Below, piece after piece: positions 50,484-57,564 of a stretch of 64,000 nt of DNA (positions are counted from its first letter, which is position 1; each line of letters begins with the position of its first letter). A program made the translations under genes and the position numbers. Source of the DNA: Oscillospiraceae bacterium (GTDB taxonomy: Bacteria > Bacillota > Clostridia > Oscillospirales > Oscillospiraceae). The stretch is from positions 4,117,279 to 4,181,278 of the forward strand of contig AP025583.1 of NCBI GenBank assembly GCA_022846095.1, read 5' to 3'. Under the pieces are notes generated by a model. The model did no database searches, was not told where the DNA came from, and worked only from the letters and a program-made list of their open reading frames with translations.

Positions 50484-50648
50484 TCAGTCATTCTTATCCT
50501 CATAATTGACGGGCTTATGAGAATTCAGGTTCATCGGATGCTCCAAGCACTCATTGCACGGAGGTTCATTCTCCTCCAGCTTTTCATGCTTGCAGGTCTT
50601 GCAATATTTGCCGAAGTAGACAAGTAGGTCGTTATCTCTGATAGGCAT
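50484..50648 (-). CDS. Small Cys-rich protein, 54 aa
   Basis: ATG at 50648 with AGAGGTG upstream. YCKTCKHEKLEENEPPCNEC carries two CxxC pairs, a zinc-ribbon-like arrangement. Common small phage protein type, function unknown. Confidence 0.65.
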   Translation of the reverse strand: MPIRDNDLLVYFGKYCKTCKHEKLEENEPPCNECLEHPMNLNSHKPVNYEDKND

Positions 50649-50659
50649 GGTAACACCTC

Positions 50660-51274
50660 TCAAATATCATTGGCGCTGCGATGCTGGCTGTGTTCGGAAT
50701 CAAAGCCATCGGGATAACGTGCCTTGAGCTTATCCACATTCATCTGGAAAATGGTCTCCAGGTCATAGCCAATGGCATCGGCACTGACAGCCAGATACCA
50801 GGCGATGTCGCCGAGCTCCTTGGCCATGTGCTCCTGATCGAACTCGTGGCCCTGGAAGAGCACCTTTTTCATAATATCAATGGCTTCCCCGGCTTCGCCA
50901 TTCAGCCCCATAAGACCTTCAAGCACTCGGATATAGGGGACGGGGTCGGTAGCGATGCGTGACTCTGTGCGTAATGCGAGGGACTGGTATTCATTGATTG
51001 TCATGGTGCCATGCTCCTTTTTACATGTGGTTGGTATGTTCTCATACGGATGTTTTCTTGCAAGTTCATAAAGGATGATCCTTTGATTGATTGGCTCGAC
51101 AATTTCTTCTAAAACCTGTTTTTCATATTGTGATTTCCAAAATCGTTCCCTTTTCCAAAAAGGAATCTTTCGGATCTCAGCCATTAGATCAATACAGGCC
51201 ATCGCAGTGAGCATACTCCATCGTCCGTCACAGGCTCGCTCATTGCACCAGACTGTAAATTCCTTAAAGGTCAA
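50660..51274 (-). CDS. MazG-type pyrophosphohydrolase with an N-terminal extra domain
   Basis: 204 residues; TTG start at 51274 with AGGAGGG 8 bases upstream. The first 85 residues (FTVWCNERACDGRWSMLTAM, ACIDLMAEIRKIPFWKRERF) are a small domain usually encoded alone. From Met 91 (51004), MTINEYQSLALRT, RVLEGLMGLNGEAGEAIDI and HMAKELGDIAWYLAVSADAI give the MazG helices with the E-x-x-E...E-x-x-D metal site. An internal AAGGAG 9 bases before Met 91 suggests it is also made separately. It would hydrolyse NTPs or (p)ppGpp-like nucleotides to spare phage growth. Confidence 0.8.
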   Translation of the reverse strand: MTFKEFTVWCNERACDGRWSMLTAMACIDLMAEIRKIPFWKRERFWKSQYEKQVLEEIVEPINQRIILYELARKHPYENIPTTCKKEHGTMTINEYQSLALRTESRIATDPVPYIRVLEGLMGLNGEAGEAIDIMKKVLFQGHEFDQEHMAKELGDIAWYLAVSADAIGYDLETIFQMNVDKLKARYPDGFDSEHSQHRSANDI

Positions 51275-51277
51275 ATA

Positions 51278-51466
51278 TCAGCCCTCCTTCTCTACAAAGC
51301 AAATGCCATCCTCGTATGGCACTTTCTCAAAACCATTTGGGAAGGCGCCGCCGTTGATAGCATGCGAAATATCAGTGGTATGTTGGCAGTCGGGGTGGTG
51401 ACACCGGTCACCGCAGCGTTTGCGATCGCATAGGTAGAGTACGGCTTTGGGTTTGATCTTTGCCAT
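51278..51466 (-). CDS. Small Cys-rich protein, 62 aa
   Basis: KAVLYLCDRKRCGDRCHHPD, CQHTTDISHAINGGAFPNGF. Four Cys and two His in the first 28 residues suggest a zinc site. It ends three bases before the MazG-type gene. Recurrent phage protein without known role. Confidence 0.65.
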   Translation of the reverse strand: MAKIKPKAVLYLCDRKRCGDRCHHPDCQHTTDISHAINGGAFPNGFEKVPYEDGICFVEKEG

Positions 51467-51478
51467 AGCATGCCCCTC

Positions 51479-51670
51479 CTATGATTCGATGATTTTGAGG
51501 AAATCGGCCTTCGCCTTTTCCTTGATTTGCGCCCATAGTGTCTCCGAAGCCAGCTCATGCGTCCAAACCGGCCGGCCCAGAAGCTTTTCAATATATTTGT
51601 GGACCTCGTCCATGTTACACATCAAAATGCCAGTGTAGGCAGAGAGGACGACCTTTTCATGGAGCGTCAT
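51479..51670 (-). CDS. Unknown 63-aa helical protein
   Basis: Start MTLHEKVVLSAYTGILMCNM at 51670 with AAAGGAGG upstream. MDEVHKYIEKLLGRPVWTHE, WAQIKEKAKADFLKII are helical. This is a frequent small protein of Firmicutes phages (contains the VLSAYTG and LGRPVWTHE segments). Confidence 0.7.
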   Translation of the reverse strand: MTLHEKVVLSAYTGILMCNMDEVHKYIEKLLGRPVWTHELASETLWAQIKEKAKADFLKIIES

Positions 51671-51839
51671 CTTTGTGTTCCTCCTTTTCTGGGCGAAGCT
51701 GTGAAATATCAATGTAGTTTGGACAGCGTAAAGCTACACCCATCTGCTTCGCAATCGTTTCATACATGAGCAGAGTTGGCTTCAGTGAGCAAACATTGAT
51801 GTGGACGCAGGTCAAGCATCGTATTCCTGGAATGTCCAT
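51657..51839 (-). CDS. Small Cys-containing protein, 60 aa
   Basis: MDIPGIRCLTCVHINVCSLK, PTLLMYETIAKQMGVALRCP. CxxC and further Cys could form a zinc site. Overlaps the following gene by 14 bases. Function unknown. Confidence 0.6.
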   Translation of the reverse strand: MDIPGIRCLTCVHINVCSLKPTLLMYETIAKQMGVALRCPNYIDISQLRPEKEEHKDDAP

Positions 51840-51841
51840 GC

Positions 51842-52009
51842 TCAGCCCTCCTTGATAACAGCGCTTACTTCCGAAACTTGATGCTCAGTCGGGCCGTATC
51901 CCTCCGTTTTGCTTTTAATCGTCAAGCATACATTGGCCCGATCCACATTGAAGTGGTCTGCGAGGGCCTGGATAATATCTTGTTCATTTAGGCGAAATAA
52001 TTTTTCCAT
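51842..52009 (-). CDS. Unknown 55-aa protein behind an A9-G11 leader
   Basis: ATG at 52009 (MEKLFRLNEQDIIQALADHF). NVDRANVCLTIKSKTEGYGP follows; the fold is alpha/beta of a recurrent phage type. The start is preceded by A9 G11 then ATCGATTCG, so the only ribosome site is the homopolymer tract, and a terminator hairpin lies just before that. Confidence 0.65.
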   Translation of the reverse strand: MEKLFRLNEQDIIQALADHFNVDRANVCLTIKSKTEGYGPTEHQVSEVSAVIKEG

Positions 52010-52018
52010 CGAATCGAT

Positions 52019-52038
52019 CCCCCCCCCCCTTTTTTTTT
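52019..52038 (-). promoter_or_regulatory. A9-G11 homopolymer leader, possible phase-variable ribosome site
   Basis: C11 (52019-52029) then T9 (52030-52038) on +, so A9 G11 on the coding strand, ending 9 bases before the ATG. Same arrangement as at 31452-31471. Confidence 0.6.
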
Positions 52039-52040
52039 CA

Positions 52041-52079
52041 AAATATAAAAGAAGAGAGCCCACGTTTCCGTAGGCTCTC
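52041..52079 (-). terminator. Rho-independent terminator or attenuator
   Basis: GAGAGCC (52054-52060) pairs with GGCTCTC (52073-52079) with an inner ACG/CGT extension; the minus strand continues TTCTTTTATATTTTG. It separates the 67-aa gene from the A9-G11 leader gene with no space for a full promoter after it. Confidence 0.8.
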
Positions 52080-52093
52080 CCCTTGGTCGAGGT

Positions 52094-52297
52094 TTAGAAC
52101 TTCAGCTTTTCATTGATTTTGCGAATTTGTTTCTCGACCTTTTCCTGGATTTCGGTGTTCCCGGCCTTGACCGCCAGATCCAGGACCTCCTGCCAGTCTT
52201 CTAACTGGTCGAGGAGCATTCCTTTGTACTGATTGTCTGTCATGCCCATGGAATCGTCACCACCATCCAGAAGGCGAGAATTGTTGTGCTCAGCCAT
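52094..52297 (-). CDS. Unknown 67-aa helical protein
   Basis: GDDSMGMTDNQYKGMLLDQL, EDWQEVLDLAVKAGNTEIQE: two helices forming a hairpin, recurrent in Firmicutes phages. First gene after the promoter at 52368-52397. Confidence 0.7.
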   Translation of the reverse strand: MAEHNNSRLLDGGDDSMGMTDNQYKGMLLDQLEDWQEVLDLAVKAGNTEIQEKVEKQIRKINEKLKF

Positions 52298-52367
52298 AGC
52301 TTAACAACCTCCTTCCATAATAGGAGCTGCGCTTTCTGCGCATGGTCGATGCGGTTTATCCGAGTTC

Positions 52368-52397
52368 ATCATACCATGCTGCGCTGGAGAGTGTCAA
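52368..52397 (-). promoter_or_regulatory. Sigma-70-type promoter
   Basis: On the minus strand, TTGACA (52392-52397 on +) is followed after 18 bases by TATGAT (52368-52373). The 100-base gap 52298-52397 has no gene. It would drive the 67-aa gene and possibly genes beyond the leader terminator. Confidence 0.7.
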
Positions 52398-52628
52398 TTA
52401 AGTCATAACAGGGTCAAGCCCAATCTTTTGACGGTAGTCATTATAGGCGATTTTGCCACACTCCAGAGCCTCTCGCAGCGATTCCTCGTCCGGCCAAGGA
52501 TAGACATTAACCGTCATGCCGCTATCAGGTGAAATATAAATTGCCACCGACCGATTGCGCTTTTCCACGGCATTGTCGATGACAGTGTGTATCTCATTCC
52601 AAAAGTTGACTAAATCTCGCCTTTCCAT
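52398..52628 (-). CDS. Unknown 76-aa protein
   Basis: MERRDLVNFWNEIHTVIDNA, VEKRNRSVAIYISPDSGMTV, NVYPWPDEESLREALECGKI: helix, then strands, then helix. TAAGGAGG lies upstream with a TTGATATTT spacer before ATG. Last gene before a promoter. Confidence 0.65.
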   Translation of the reverse strand: MERRDLVNFWNEIHTVIDNAVEKRNRSVAIYISPDSGMTVNVYPWPDEESLREALECGKIAYNDYRQKIGLDPVMT

Positions 52629-52644
52629 GAAATATCAATCCTCC

Positions 52645-52803
52645 TTAACGCCAGAATAGTAGATATAGGATCATAATGGAGATTTGAACTTTTAGCACGA
52701 AGACCCAAAAGTTTGCAAGTTTTTGAAGGAGCCACCAACAGCAAGGATGTCGTTTCGTCCAAGCCTGTAAATGCTCCTCTAAAATATCAAGTTTATTCTT
52801 CAC
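52645..52803 (-). CDS. Small membrane protein, 52 aa
   Basis: GTG start at 52803, only two bases after the ThyX-like stop. LEEHLQAWTKRHPCCWWLLQ, KLANFWVFVLKVQISIMILY: aromatic-rich, one membrane helix at the C-terminus. The start codon is uncertain; a TTG 12 bases later is possible. Confidence 0.5.
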   Translation of the reverse strand: MKNKLDILEEHLQAWTKRHPCCWWLLQKLANFWVFVLKVQISIMILYLLFWR

Positions 52804-52805
52804 CC

Positions 52806-53723
52806 CTAACAGTCCTCTTTTATCGGAACTACCTCAAAAGGCTTGCCCTCCTCAAAGATATGGAACGACTTTCCTTCCTGGGTCACCTTCATGAGAGCGT
52901 CCCATGTTTCGGCATCGACGTCTTCTCTTCGGATTCGGAACACAGCACGCTCAACATTTTCATGGCCGCTGTGCATTTCATAAAACTTGTCCCACTGAGT
53001 ATTTAACTCCTCATGGACTCTTCGCTTTGCCTCTTCCATAATCTCATTGCTAATCGGAATATCTTTGAGGCTCGGACCGGTAATCAGCTCACTGTACGGT
53101 AGTTCTTCAATCCAGTCACAGAATGTATGCCACTCATCGAGCTTATGGTTCCGCCGGCTCTTGTAAATGTTGGCCAGAACCTCGTAATTGAGCATCACTG
53201 TCCGTTTCTGGTTGTAGGAAGAGGGGAGAAGTTGGATCATCTGCCACCAGACTTCTTTTCGCCATTCGGGATTCTGCTTAATACGCTCATCCAAATATCC
53301 TTCACGAGCAGAATTTAGATCATCGATTGTGCGTTTAAGAGAATTAAGGCCCGCCACAATTAAATGCTCGTGGCTAAAATCCTCCAGCGCAAACTCCTTC
53401 GCCGTGATCTTATGCATTGTCGAGCAAGAGTTCGCAACTGTCCCGACCTTATATGTATCGAATTCCTTCCACCAGTACAGCGGAGCCGTAATATCCACAT
53501 ACACGGCAATCATCCGCATGAACTTCCGGTGATCCGTCCCAGCATTCCGCAGCCGTTTCATCAGGTCGAGATCGTTAAGGCCGATATGTACGTTTGGATG
53601 GTCGGGTGTTCCGTCATCTGTTGTATACCAACTATCACTCTTCTCCCAAGAGTTCATCGGATTCCGCATCCCACGGATCGCATGTTCCCAGCCCAGGACT
53701 TCTGTATGCTCAATTTTCAGCAT
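52806..53723 (-). CDS. ThyX-like protein (flavin-dependent thymidylate synthase family)
   Basis: 305 residues. ATG at 53723 with GGAGG 9 bases upstream. TPDHPNVHIGLNDLDLMKRL, DHRKFMRMIAVYVDITAPLY and WWKEFDTYKVGTVANSCSTM follow the ThyX layout around the substrate and flavin site, though the classic RHRxxSxNExS is altered (VGTVANSCSTMHK). The C-terminal part LLPSSYNQKRTVMLNYEVLA, NIYKSRRNHKLDEWHTFCDW matches the ThyX tail. It may make dTMP with FAD, or a modified pyrimidine given the changed signature. It overlaps its upstream neighbour by 14 bases. Confidence 0.7.
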   Translation of the reverse strand: MLKIEHTEVLGWEHAIRGMRNPMNSWEKSDSWYTTDDGTPDHPNVHIGLNDLDLMKRLRNAGTDHRKFMRMIAVYVDITAPLYWWKEFDTYKVGTVANSCSTMHKITAKEFALEDFSHEHLIVAGLNSLKRTIDDLNSAREGYLDERIKQNPEWRKEVWWQMIQLLPSSYNQKRTVMLNYEVLANIYKSRRNHKLDEWHTFCDWIEELPYSELITGPSLKDIPISNEIMEEAKRRVHEELNTQWDKFYEMHSGHENVERAVFRIRREDVDAETWDALMKVTQEGKSFHIFEEGKPFEVVPIKEDC

Positions 53724-54108
53724 GTTGCGCATCCTCCTTCTTGATCCATTCGTGATCGACGCTCTCGGAATAGTAGCCGTTGGATTCCCCATACCAGCGG
53801 ATTGTTACATAACCTTTGATGGTGGCAAAATGATACCATGTCCAAGTACAGGTGTCGCCGTATTCAACTTCTCCTTCATTTGTAACCTCTTCTGCCAAAA
53901 GCACAGGGTTTCCAATTAGATTGTTAATATCGCCGCCGATGTCCTCGATCCGAACGTCTTCGCAACAGTCCTGCTCATGGTACATGCGGAAAATATCCCC
54001 ATTTTCCAATGTGAAGAGGATTTCTTCGCTGTCTTTCTCAGCCCCTTCGATTTTGACAATAGTTCTACCAAGCAGGGGCTCAAAAACAGACACATCAAAA
54101 TTATTCAC
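53710..54108 (-). CDS. Unknown 132-aa protein (DUF7448-like)
   Basis: GTG start at 54108, AAAGGAG upstream. FTLENGDIFRMYHEQDCCED, VRIEDIGGDINNLIGNPVLL, WTWYHFATIKGYVTIRWYGE, NGYYSESVDHEW match a beta-rich phage family I associate with DUF7448. Function unknown. Precedes the ThyX-like gene. Confidence 0.7.
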   Translation of the reverse strand: MNNFDVSVFEPLLGRTIVKIEGAEKDSEEILFTLENGDIFRMYHEQDCCEDVRIEDIGGDINNLIGNPVLLAEEVTNEGEVEYGDTCTWTWYHFATIKGYVTIRWYGESNGYYSESVDHEWIKKEDAQHAEN

Positions 54109-54120
54109 CGTTTTCTCCTT

Positions 54121-54501
54121 TCAAATCTCCACTTGCTCTGAGCGGATCATGGTGAGATAGTCCCAAAGATAATTGGCCGCTTTACTGGCAGTGTCGTTAT
54201 CCATTTTGTGCAAATCTTGAATCAGGGACTCAATAGCATCAATCTTTTTAACCAGTTCTCCGACGGTAGTCTTCATAGTTTTTTCTCCTTTTCGGTAGCC
54301 AGCGTCATAGATTGCTTTGGCCATCTTATTGAAGTCAACAGTGACTTTGTGATCATAGCCATGGGTCAAATATGAATGCACTCCCGAGAATACAACTTCC
54401 GGAGCCACAGCCTTACAATGGATCGCTTCAGAATGGATCAAAACGTCCAGAAGCCCTCCTAATTCTCTTTCCTTTTTAGGGTCAAATACGAACTTCGGCA
54501 T
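54121..54501 (-). CDS. Two small proteins in one frame, with an internal start at 54276
   Basis: ATG at 54501 opens MPKFVFDPKKERELGGLLDV, ending near AIYDAGYRKGEK. An internal AAAAGGAG 8 bases before ATG 54276 starts MKTTVGELVKKIDAIESLIQ without an intervening stop. Each half resembles a separate small phage protein. So the gene may give a 126-residue fusion and a 51-residue short form. Confidence 0.55.
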   Translation of the reverse strand: MPKFVFDPKKERELGGLLDVLIHSEAIHCKAVAPEVVFSGVHSYLTHGYDHKVTVDFNKMAKAIYDAGYRKGEKTMKTTVGELVKKIDAIESLIQDLHKMDNDTASKAANYLWDYLTMIRSEQVEI

Positions 54502-54697
54502 CGCCTTCTCCTTTCTCAAGCGTGGCCCCCAGGGCTCGCATCAACAATAATGTGTTGATTCTCCCAACGTGCGGTGGATAGCAAATATAAATCTTATTCC
54601 CATCCGTCATCTGACTGAGGATTTCCTTTTGAAAAGGTAAAAGTTCGATGCCGGTTCTTTTTAGAAACTCCTCAAGTTTCTCATTTTTTGTCTTCAT
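54482..54697 (-). CDS. Small remnant-like helicase N-terminus protein, 71 aa
   Basis: TGIELLPFQKEILSQMTDGN, KIYICYPPHVGRINTLLLMR has the Q-motif and Walker A arrangement of terminases or helicases but lacks a Lys (PPHVGR), and the rest of the ATPase is absent. This 70-residue form recurs in phages, so it may be functional rather than a broken gene. Confidence 0.6.
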   Translation of the reverse strand: MKTKNEKLEEFLKRTGIELLPFQKEILSQMTDGNKIYICYPPHVGRINTLLLMRALGATLEKGEGDAEVRI

Positions 54698-54968
54698 TAT
54701 TTTTCCTTTCCGGCAGTAGCATCATAGCTTCAAAAATGGAACCAATATCATCCCCAGTATCCAGCAACTCTCCGATCTCCTGTTCCACCGAAATGGAGGG
54801 CTCTTCGGCTCCCCTTTTCAAATATGGGCATTCTTCGCCGCAGTCCAATTTGCACCGAGAATACATTCCGGACTGAAACATGCATTTGTATTTGCTGGTC
54901 ATGTTGATATACTCTGCGAAAATGCAGTCTTTGGATGCACCTGGAAGTTCGGTAACGATCACTTTCAT
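54681..54968 (-). CDS. Unknown Cys-rich protein, 95 aa
   Basis: MKVIVTELPGASKDCIFAEY, KCMFQSGMYSRCKLDCGEEC, PYLKRG followed by an acidic helix. Six Cys suggest a zinc site. It overlaps the downstream gene by 17 bases. No family recognised. Confidence 0.6.
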   Translation of the reverse strand: MKVIVTELPGASKDCIFAEYINMTSKYKCMFQSGMYSRCKLDCGEECPYLKRGAEEPSISVEQEIGELLDTGDDIGSIFEAMMLLPERKNNEDKK

Positions 54969-55396
54969 GTATTCTCCTCCAATTCTCTATAACGACAGAC
55001 ATCTTCTTCTTTGATGACCTTGGCTTGAGGATAGAAGTGATCTATGGCGTCAAGTTTCATTCGAGCGACCTCGCGGTTACCATGAATATCTTCCCATTCA
55101 TACCATCTTCCATCCACCCAAGATCCGTCGTGCTCTAATTTCAAATCGACATACCGACACGGATGCCATGCACCAGACATTGTTTTCTCCTCATATTTCT
55201 TAATCAATTCCAGTTCACGAGAAATGTCGATAACGCCAACTGGCCGAAGCTGTCCTATTTCTTTGGGTACATCTTTCCGCTCAAATATCAAAGGTTTGTC
55301 GTTTTCATCAAAGACGATGTCATCAGCACCCTCAATCGCCTTATTCAGCATCTGTTCCAGTCTGGCTATCCGCATGGACTCGGTTTCAATAAACAA
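54965..55396 (-). CDS. Two small proteins in one frame, with an internal start at 55180
   Basis: TTG start at 55396 opens SMRIARLEQMLNKAIEGADD, ending near KKYEEK. An internal GAGGAGA 6 bases before ATG 55180 starts MSGAWHPCRYVDLKLEHDGS (72 residues, GRWYEWEDIHGNREVARMKL). Similar to the arrangement at 54276: ribosome site, then Lys-Thr-Met, no stop before it. Confidence 0.55.
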   Translation of the reverse strand: MFIETESMRIARLEQMLNKAIEGADDIVFDENDKPLIFERKDVPKEIGQLRPVGVIDISRELELIKKYEEKTMSGAWHPCRYVDLKLEHDGSWVDGRWYEWEDIHGNREVARMKLDAIDHFYPQAKVIKEEDVCRYRELEENT

Positions 55397-55402
55397 GACA
55401 CC

Positions 55403-55573
55403 TCACCAGCTTTCCCGTCTCTTATCACACTGCTTTAGACCAGAGTTGGTAATTTTGCCATTTTTCTTTGAGCAAAAGTAACTGGAGGCAATTCGTTTGC
55501 CGGTCTTATCTCGATTCCCGTATAAAGCATGGGCATGAACACAGCCCTTACAAATTTTCGGAAGTTTCTTCAT
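55403..55573 (-). CDS. Small Cys-rich basic protein, 56 aa
   Basis: MKKLPKICKGCVHAHALYGN, GKRIASSYFCSKKNGKITNS. CxxC, then Cys residues in SYFCSKKNGK and LKQCDKR: zinc-ribbon-like. Basic and short, so possibly nucleic-acid binding. Overlaps its upstream neighbour by 26 bases. Confidence 0.65.
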   Translation of the reverse strand: MKKLPKICKGCVHAHALYGNRDKTGKRIASSYFCSKKNGKITNSGLKQCDKRRESW

Positions 55574-55856
55574 TGGCTGACATCTCCTTATGCTCGTTCA
55601 TCGCCCGGAGTACATCGTTGATTTCATCTTTGAAATGGATCTCATATGGTTCAACCCTCCGTACCTCTTCGGGAAACTCCACAATTCCATAAATCTGTCC
55701 GACTTGACCGCCGGGATGACCACCACGCAGAGCACTGGCACCAATCACATTAGCCCAATGCTCCCAACAATGAAAATATCCAAGCTCGCCGTTTACCTCA
55801 CAGAGCCTGGTTTCCCATTGGATTTCACAATTAAAGCCGGGTAGTTTTTCCATCAC
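55548..55856 (-). CDS. Unknown 102-aa protein
   Basis: MMEKLPGFNCEIQWETRLCE, ALRGGHPGGQVGQIYGIVEF, PEEVRRVEPYEIHFKDEIND. A beta-rich domain common in Firmicutes phages; the HPGGQVGQIYGIVE segment is the most conserved-looking part. Ends with a polar tail. Overlaps the upstream gene by 4 bases. Confidence 0.7.
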   Translation of the reverse strand: MMEKLPGFNCEIQWETRLCEVNGELGYFHCWEHWANVIGASALRGGHPGGQVGQIYGIVEFPEEVRRVEPYEIHFKDEINDVLRAMNEHKEMSANEETSENL

Positions 55857-56035
55857 GCGCCCTTCTGATTTCCATTCTTATGCCCATACAACAAAGCGGC
55901 AAGAAATGCTTGCGTCAGCCGCATGGCCTCTTCCGGAGTTGCCTTGGCCGCCAGTGTGCTCCGGTAAAAGAGCAGTGTCGTTTCAGCCATCGTGCCAATG
56001 GCGCTGATAAATTCTTGCAGTTGCTTTTTATCCAT
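55853..56035 (-). CDS. Unknown 60-aa helical protein
   Basis: MDKKQLQEFISAIGTMAETT, LLFYRSTLAAKATPEEAMRL, TQAFLAALLYG: three short helices, a frequent small phage protein. AGGAGGTAAC lies upstream. Starts a unit just after the ADP-ribosylglycohydrolase terminator. Confidence 0.7.
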   Translation of the reverse strand: MDKKQLQEFISAIGTMAETTLLFYRSTLAAKATPEEAMRLTQAFLAALLYGHKNGNQKGA

Positions 56036-56055
56036 TTACAGTTACCTCCTGGATA

Positions 56056-56088
56056 AAGAAAAGACCATCCCCAGCAACGAGGATGGTC
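56056..56088 (-). terminator. Rho-independent terminator
   Basis: GACCATCC (56063-56070) pairs with GGATGGTC (56081-56088) and the minus strand continues TTTTCTTTATCC, after the ADP-ribosylglycohydrolase gene. Confidence 0.85.
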
Positions 56089-56103
56089 TAATCGTGTTTC
56101 TGT

Positions 56104-56892
56104 TCAATTTGAGTAGATCTGCTCAAACTCCCCCAAAATATCAAGGAACTCCTGGGGGAGATACTCTGCGGCTTTTTGCCACAGATCATCCGGCACACCG
56201 TAATAGGCTCCGGCGATCCCTCCGGTAATGGCCGCAATCGTGTCGCTGTCCCCGCCAAGGGAAACCGCTATCCGGATAGCGTCCTCAAAGTCTTCAGACT
56301 CCAGAAATGCCTCGATTGCCTGCGGAACGGAGCCTTGGCAACTCGCATCAAAGCGATAAGTCGGGCGGATTTTGTCGATGGTGAAATCCAAAGTGTAATA
56401 CCAGGTCTGCACCAACTCCCGAAGAATCTGTTTCGGCAGTGAACTTCGAGCACCAAAAGTGACCAGAGCAGTCGCTTCAGCGCCTTTCATTCCTTCTGGA
56501 TGGTCATGGCTCACTTTGGTTACTGCGTCGGCCAGATCGATGCATTCCTGCGCCGACTTTGCCACATAAGCCACAGGACTGACCCGCATGGCCGAACCGT
56601 TCCCATAGCTCCAATAGGGCTCTGGGGCTCTTTTGTGCAACCACAGGTAAAATATCTGTCCGTACCCGGCGTTAGGATACTTTTGCCCGATCTCCTGCAT
56701 GCATCGAATGGCATGATTGCTGAGATCGGTATAGTCGCCGTTGCATTCCAGCAGGGCCTTCGCAATAGCCACTGTCATAGCGGTATCATCCGTAAATCGG
56801 CACCGGTCGATGAACAGCTCAAAATCCTTTGACTTGTGGTTATGCCGTTCAAATCGGGAACCAACAATATCGCCAATGATTGCTCCGCGCAT
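56104..56892 (-). CDS. ADP-ribosylglycohydrolase (DraG-like)
   Basis: 262 residues starting MRGAIIGDIVGSRFERHNHK at 56892 with GAGGTGA upstream. The metal-binding motifs of the family are present: GDIVGS near the start, RFTDDTAMTVAIAKALLE, and SLGGDSDTIAAITGGIAGAY near residue 220, giving paired Asp for the di-magnesium site. It removes ADP-ribose from Arg or other groups. In a phage it could reverse host toxin ADP-ribosylation or reset phage-modified proteins. It has its own promoter and terminator. Confidence 0.92.
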   Translation of the reverse strand: MRGAIIGDIVGSRFERHNHKSKDFELFIDRCRFTDDTAMTVAIAKALLECNGDYTDLSNHAIRCMQEIGQKYPNAGYGQIFYLWLHKRAPEPYWSYGNGSAMRVSPVAYVAKSAQECIDLADAVTKVSHDHPEGMKGAEATALVTFGARSSLPKQILRELVQTWYYTLDFTIDKIRPTYRFDASCQGSVPQAIEAFLESEDFEDAIRIAVSLGGDSDTIAAITGGIAGAYYGVPDDLWQKAAEYLPQEFLDILGEFEQIYSN

Positions 56893-56909
56893 TCGTTTCA
56901 CCTCTTGTC

Positions 56910-56942
56910 CAGTAGAATATAATAAGGTATGTCACTTGTCAA
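56910..56942 (-). promoter_or_regulatory. Candidate promoter for the ADP-ribosylglycohydrolase gene
   Basis: On the minus strand TTGACA (56937-56942 on +) is followed by AT-rich sequence with TATATT at 15 or TATTCT at 17 bases. It overlaps the end of the HD gene and lies about 20 bases before the ADP-ribosylglycohydrolase start. Confidence 0.6.
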
Positions 56943-57549
56943 TTTCCAGGATGTGCGCCGCGATCATGTCGGCCGTATGCGTCCAGAGCACGTTCGGACA
57001 CTCATGGATGGCCCGGGTGTAGTCGCTCCACTCCTTCTGATCCACAAAAGCGCCCATGTGATAGCGAATACACAGGATTTCCTCCATGGTCAGTTGTAAA
57101 TATTGAGACAGCAGCATGACAGATTTATCACCATGCCCCTTGAGCAGCGTATCGGGTTCATACTCCCAGCGGCTTTCATCGACAGTACGAAATTCCACAC
57201 CCGCCGAGTAGAGCGTGTCTCCAAAAGGATGTCGATACTGGTCCTGCTTACAAATATCATGGAACATGCCGATGATGTATGGGGATTCGGGGCGCTGCCA
57301 CTCCAAGTCATTATCGTGGGTGAGAGTGACCAATGCGGAAGTCACATTGCGGCTATGGTCAAACAAACCGCCCTCATAGGCACCGTGATACTTCGTGCTC
57401 GCCGGCGCAGTAAAGAACCCACCCTCTGTCAACTTCTCAGCGATGTCCTGCGGAAACAGATGCAGAGCAGGTTCCATGCAATCATGAAAAACGCGAATGC
57501 GGTCTTCAACGCTGCCAAAGCCTGCTTTATGGTTAGATTTTTCATTCAT
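56932..57549 (-). CDS. HD-domain hydrolase
   Basis: About 205 residues; ATG at 57549 with GGAG 7 bases upstream. GAYEGGLFDHSRNVTSALVT gives the first His/Asp, IGMFHDICKQDQYRHPFGDT the HD pair, and KGHGDKSVMLLSQYLQLTME a further His, then RYHMGAF. This matches phage HD phosphohydrolases that act on nucleotides or cyclic oligonucleotides. Next to ADP-ribosylglycohydrolase and ligase, it may belong to nucleotide metabolism or counter-defence. Confidence 0.82.
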   Translation of the reverse strand: MNEKSNHKAGFGSVEDRIRVFHDCMEPALHLFPQDIAEKLTEGGFFTAPASTKYHGAYEGGLFDHSRNVTSALVTLTHDNDLEWQRPESPYIIGMFHDICKQDQYRHPFGDTLYSAGVEFRTVDESRWEYEPDTLLKGHGDKSVMLLSQYLQLTMEEILCIRYHMGAFVDQKEWSDYTRAIHECPNVLWTHTADMIAAHILEIDK

Positions 57550-57564
57550 CGTCATTCTCCTTTA

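Noticed and set aside
54482-54697. Broken helicase or terminase gene
   Set aside because: The short form starts and ends cleanly with its own ribosome site and is of a recurrent length, so it is listed as a small gene.
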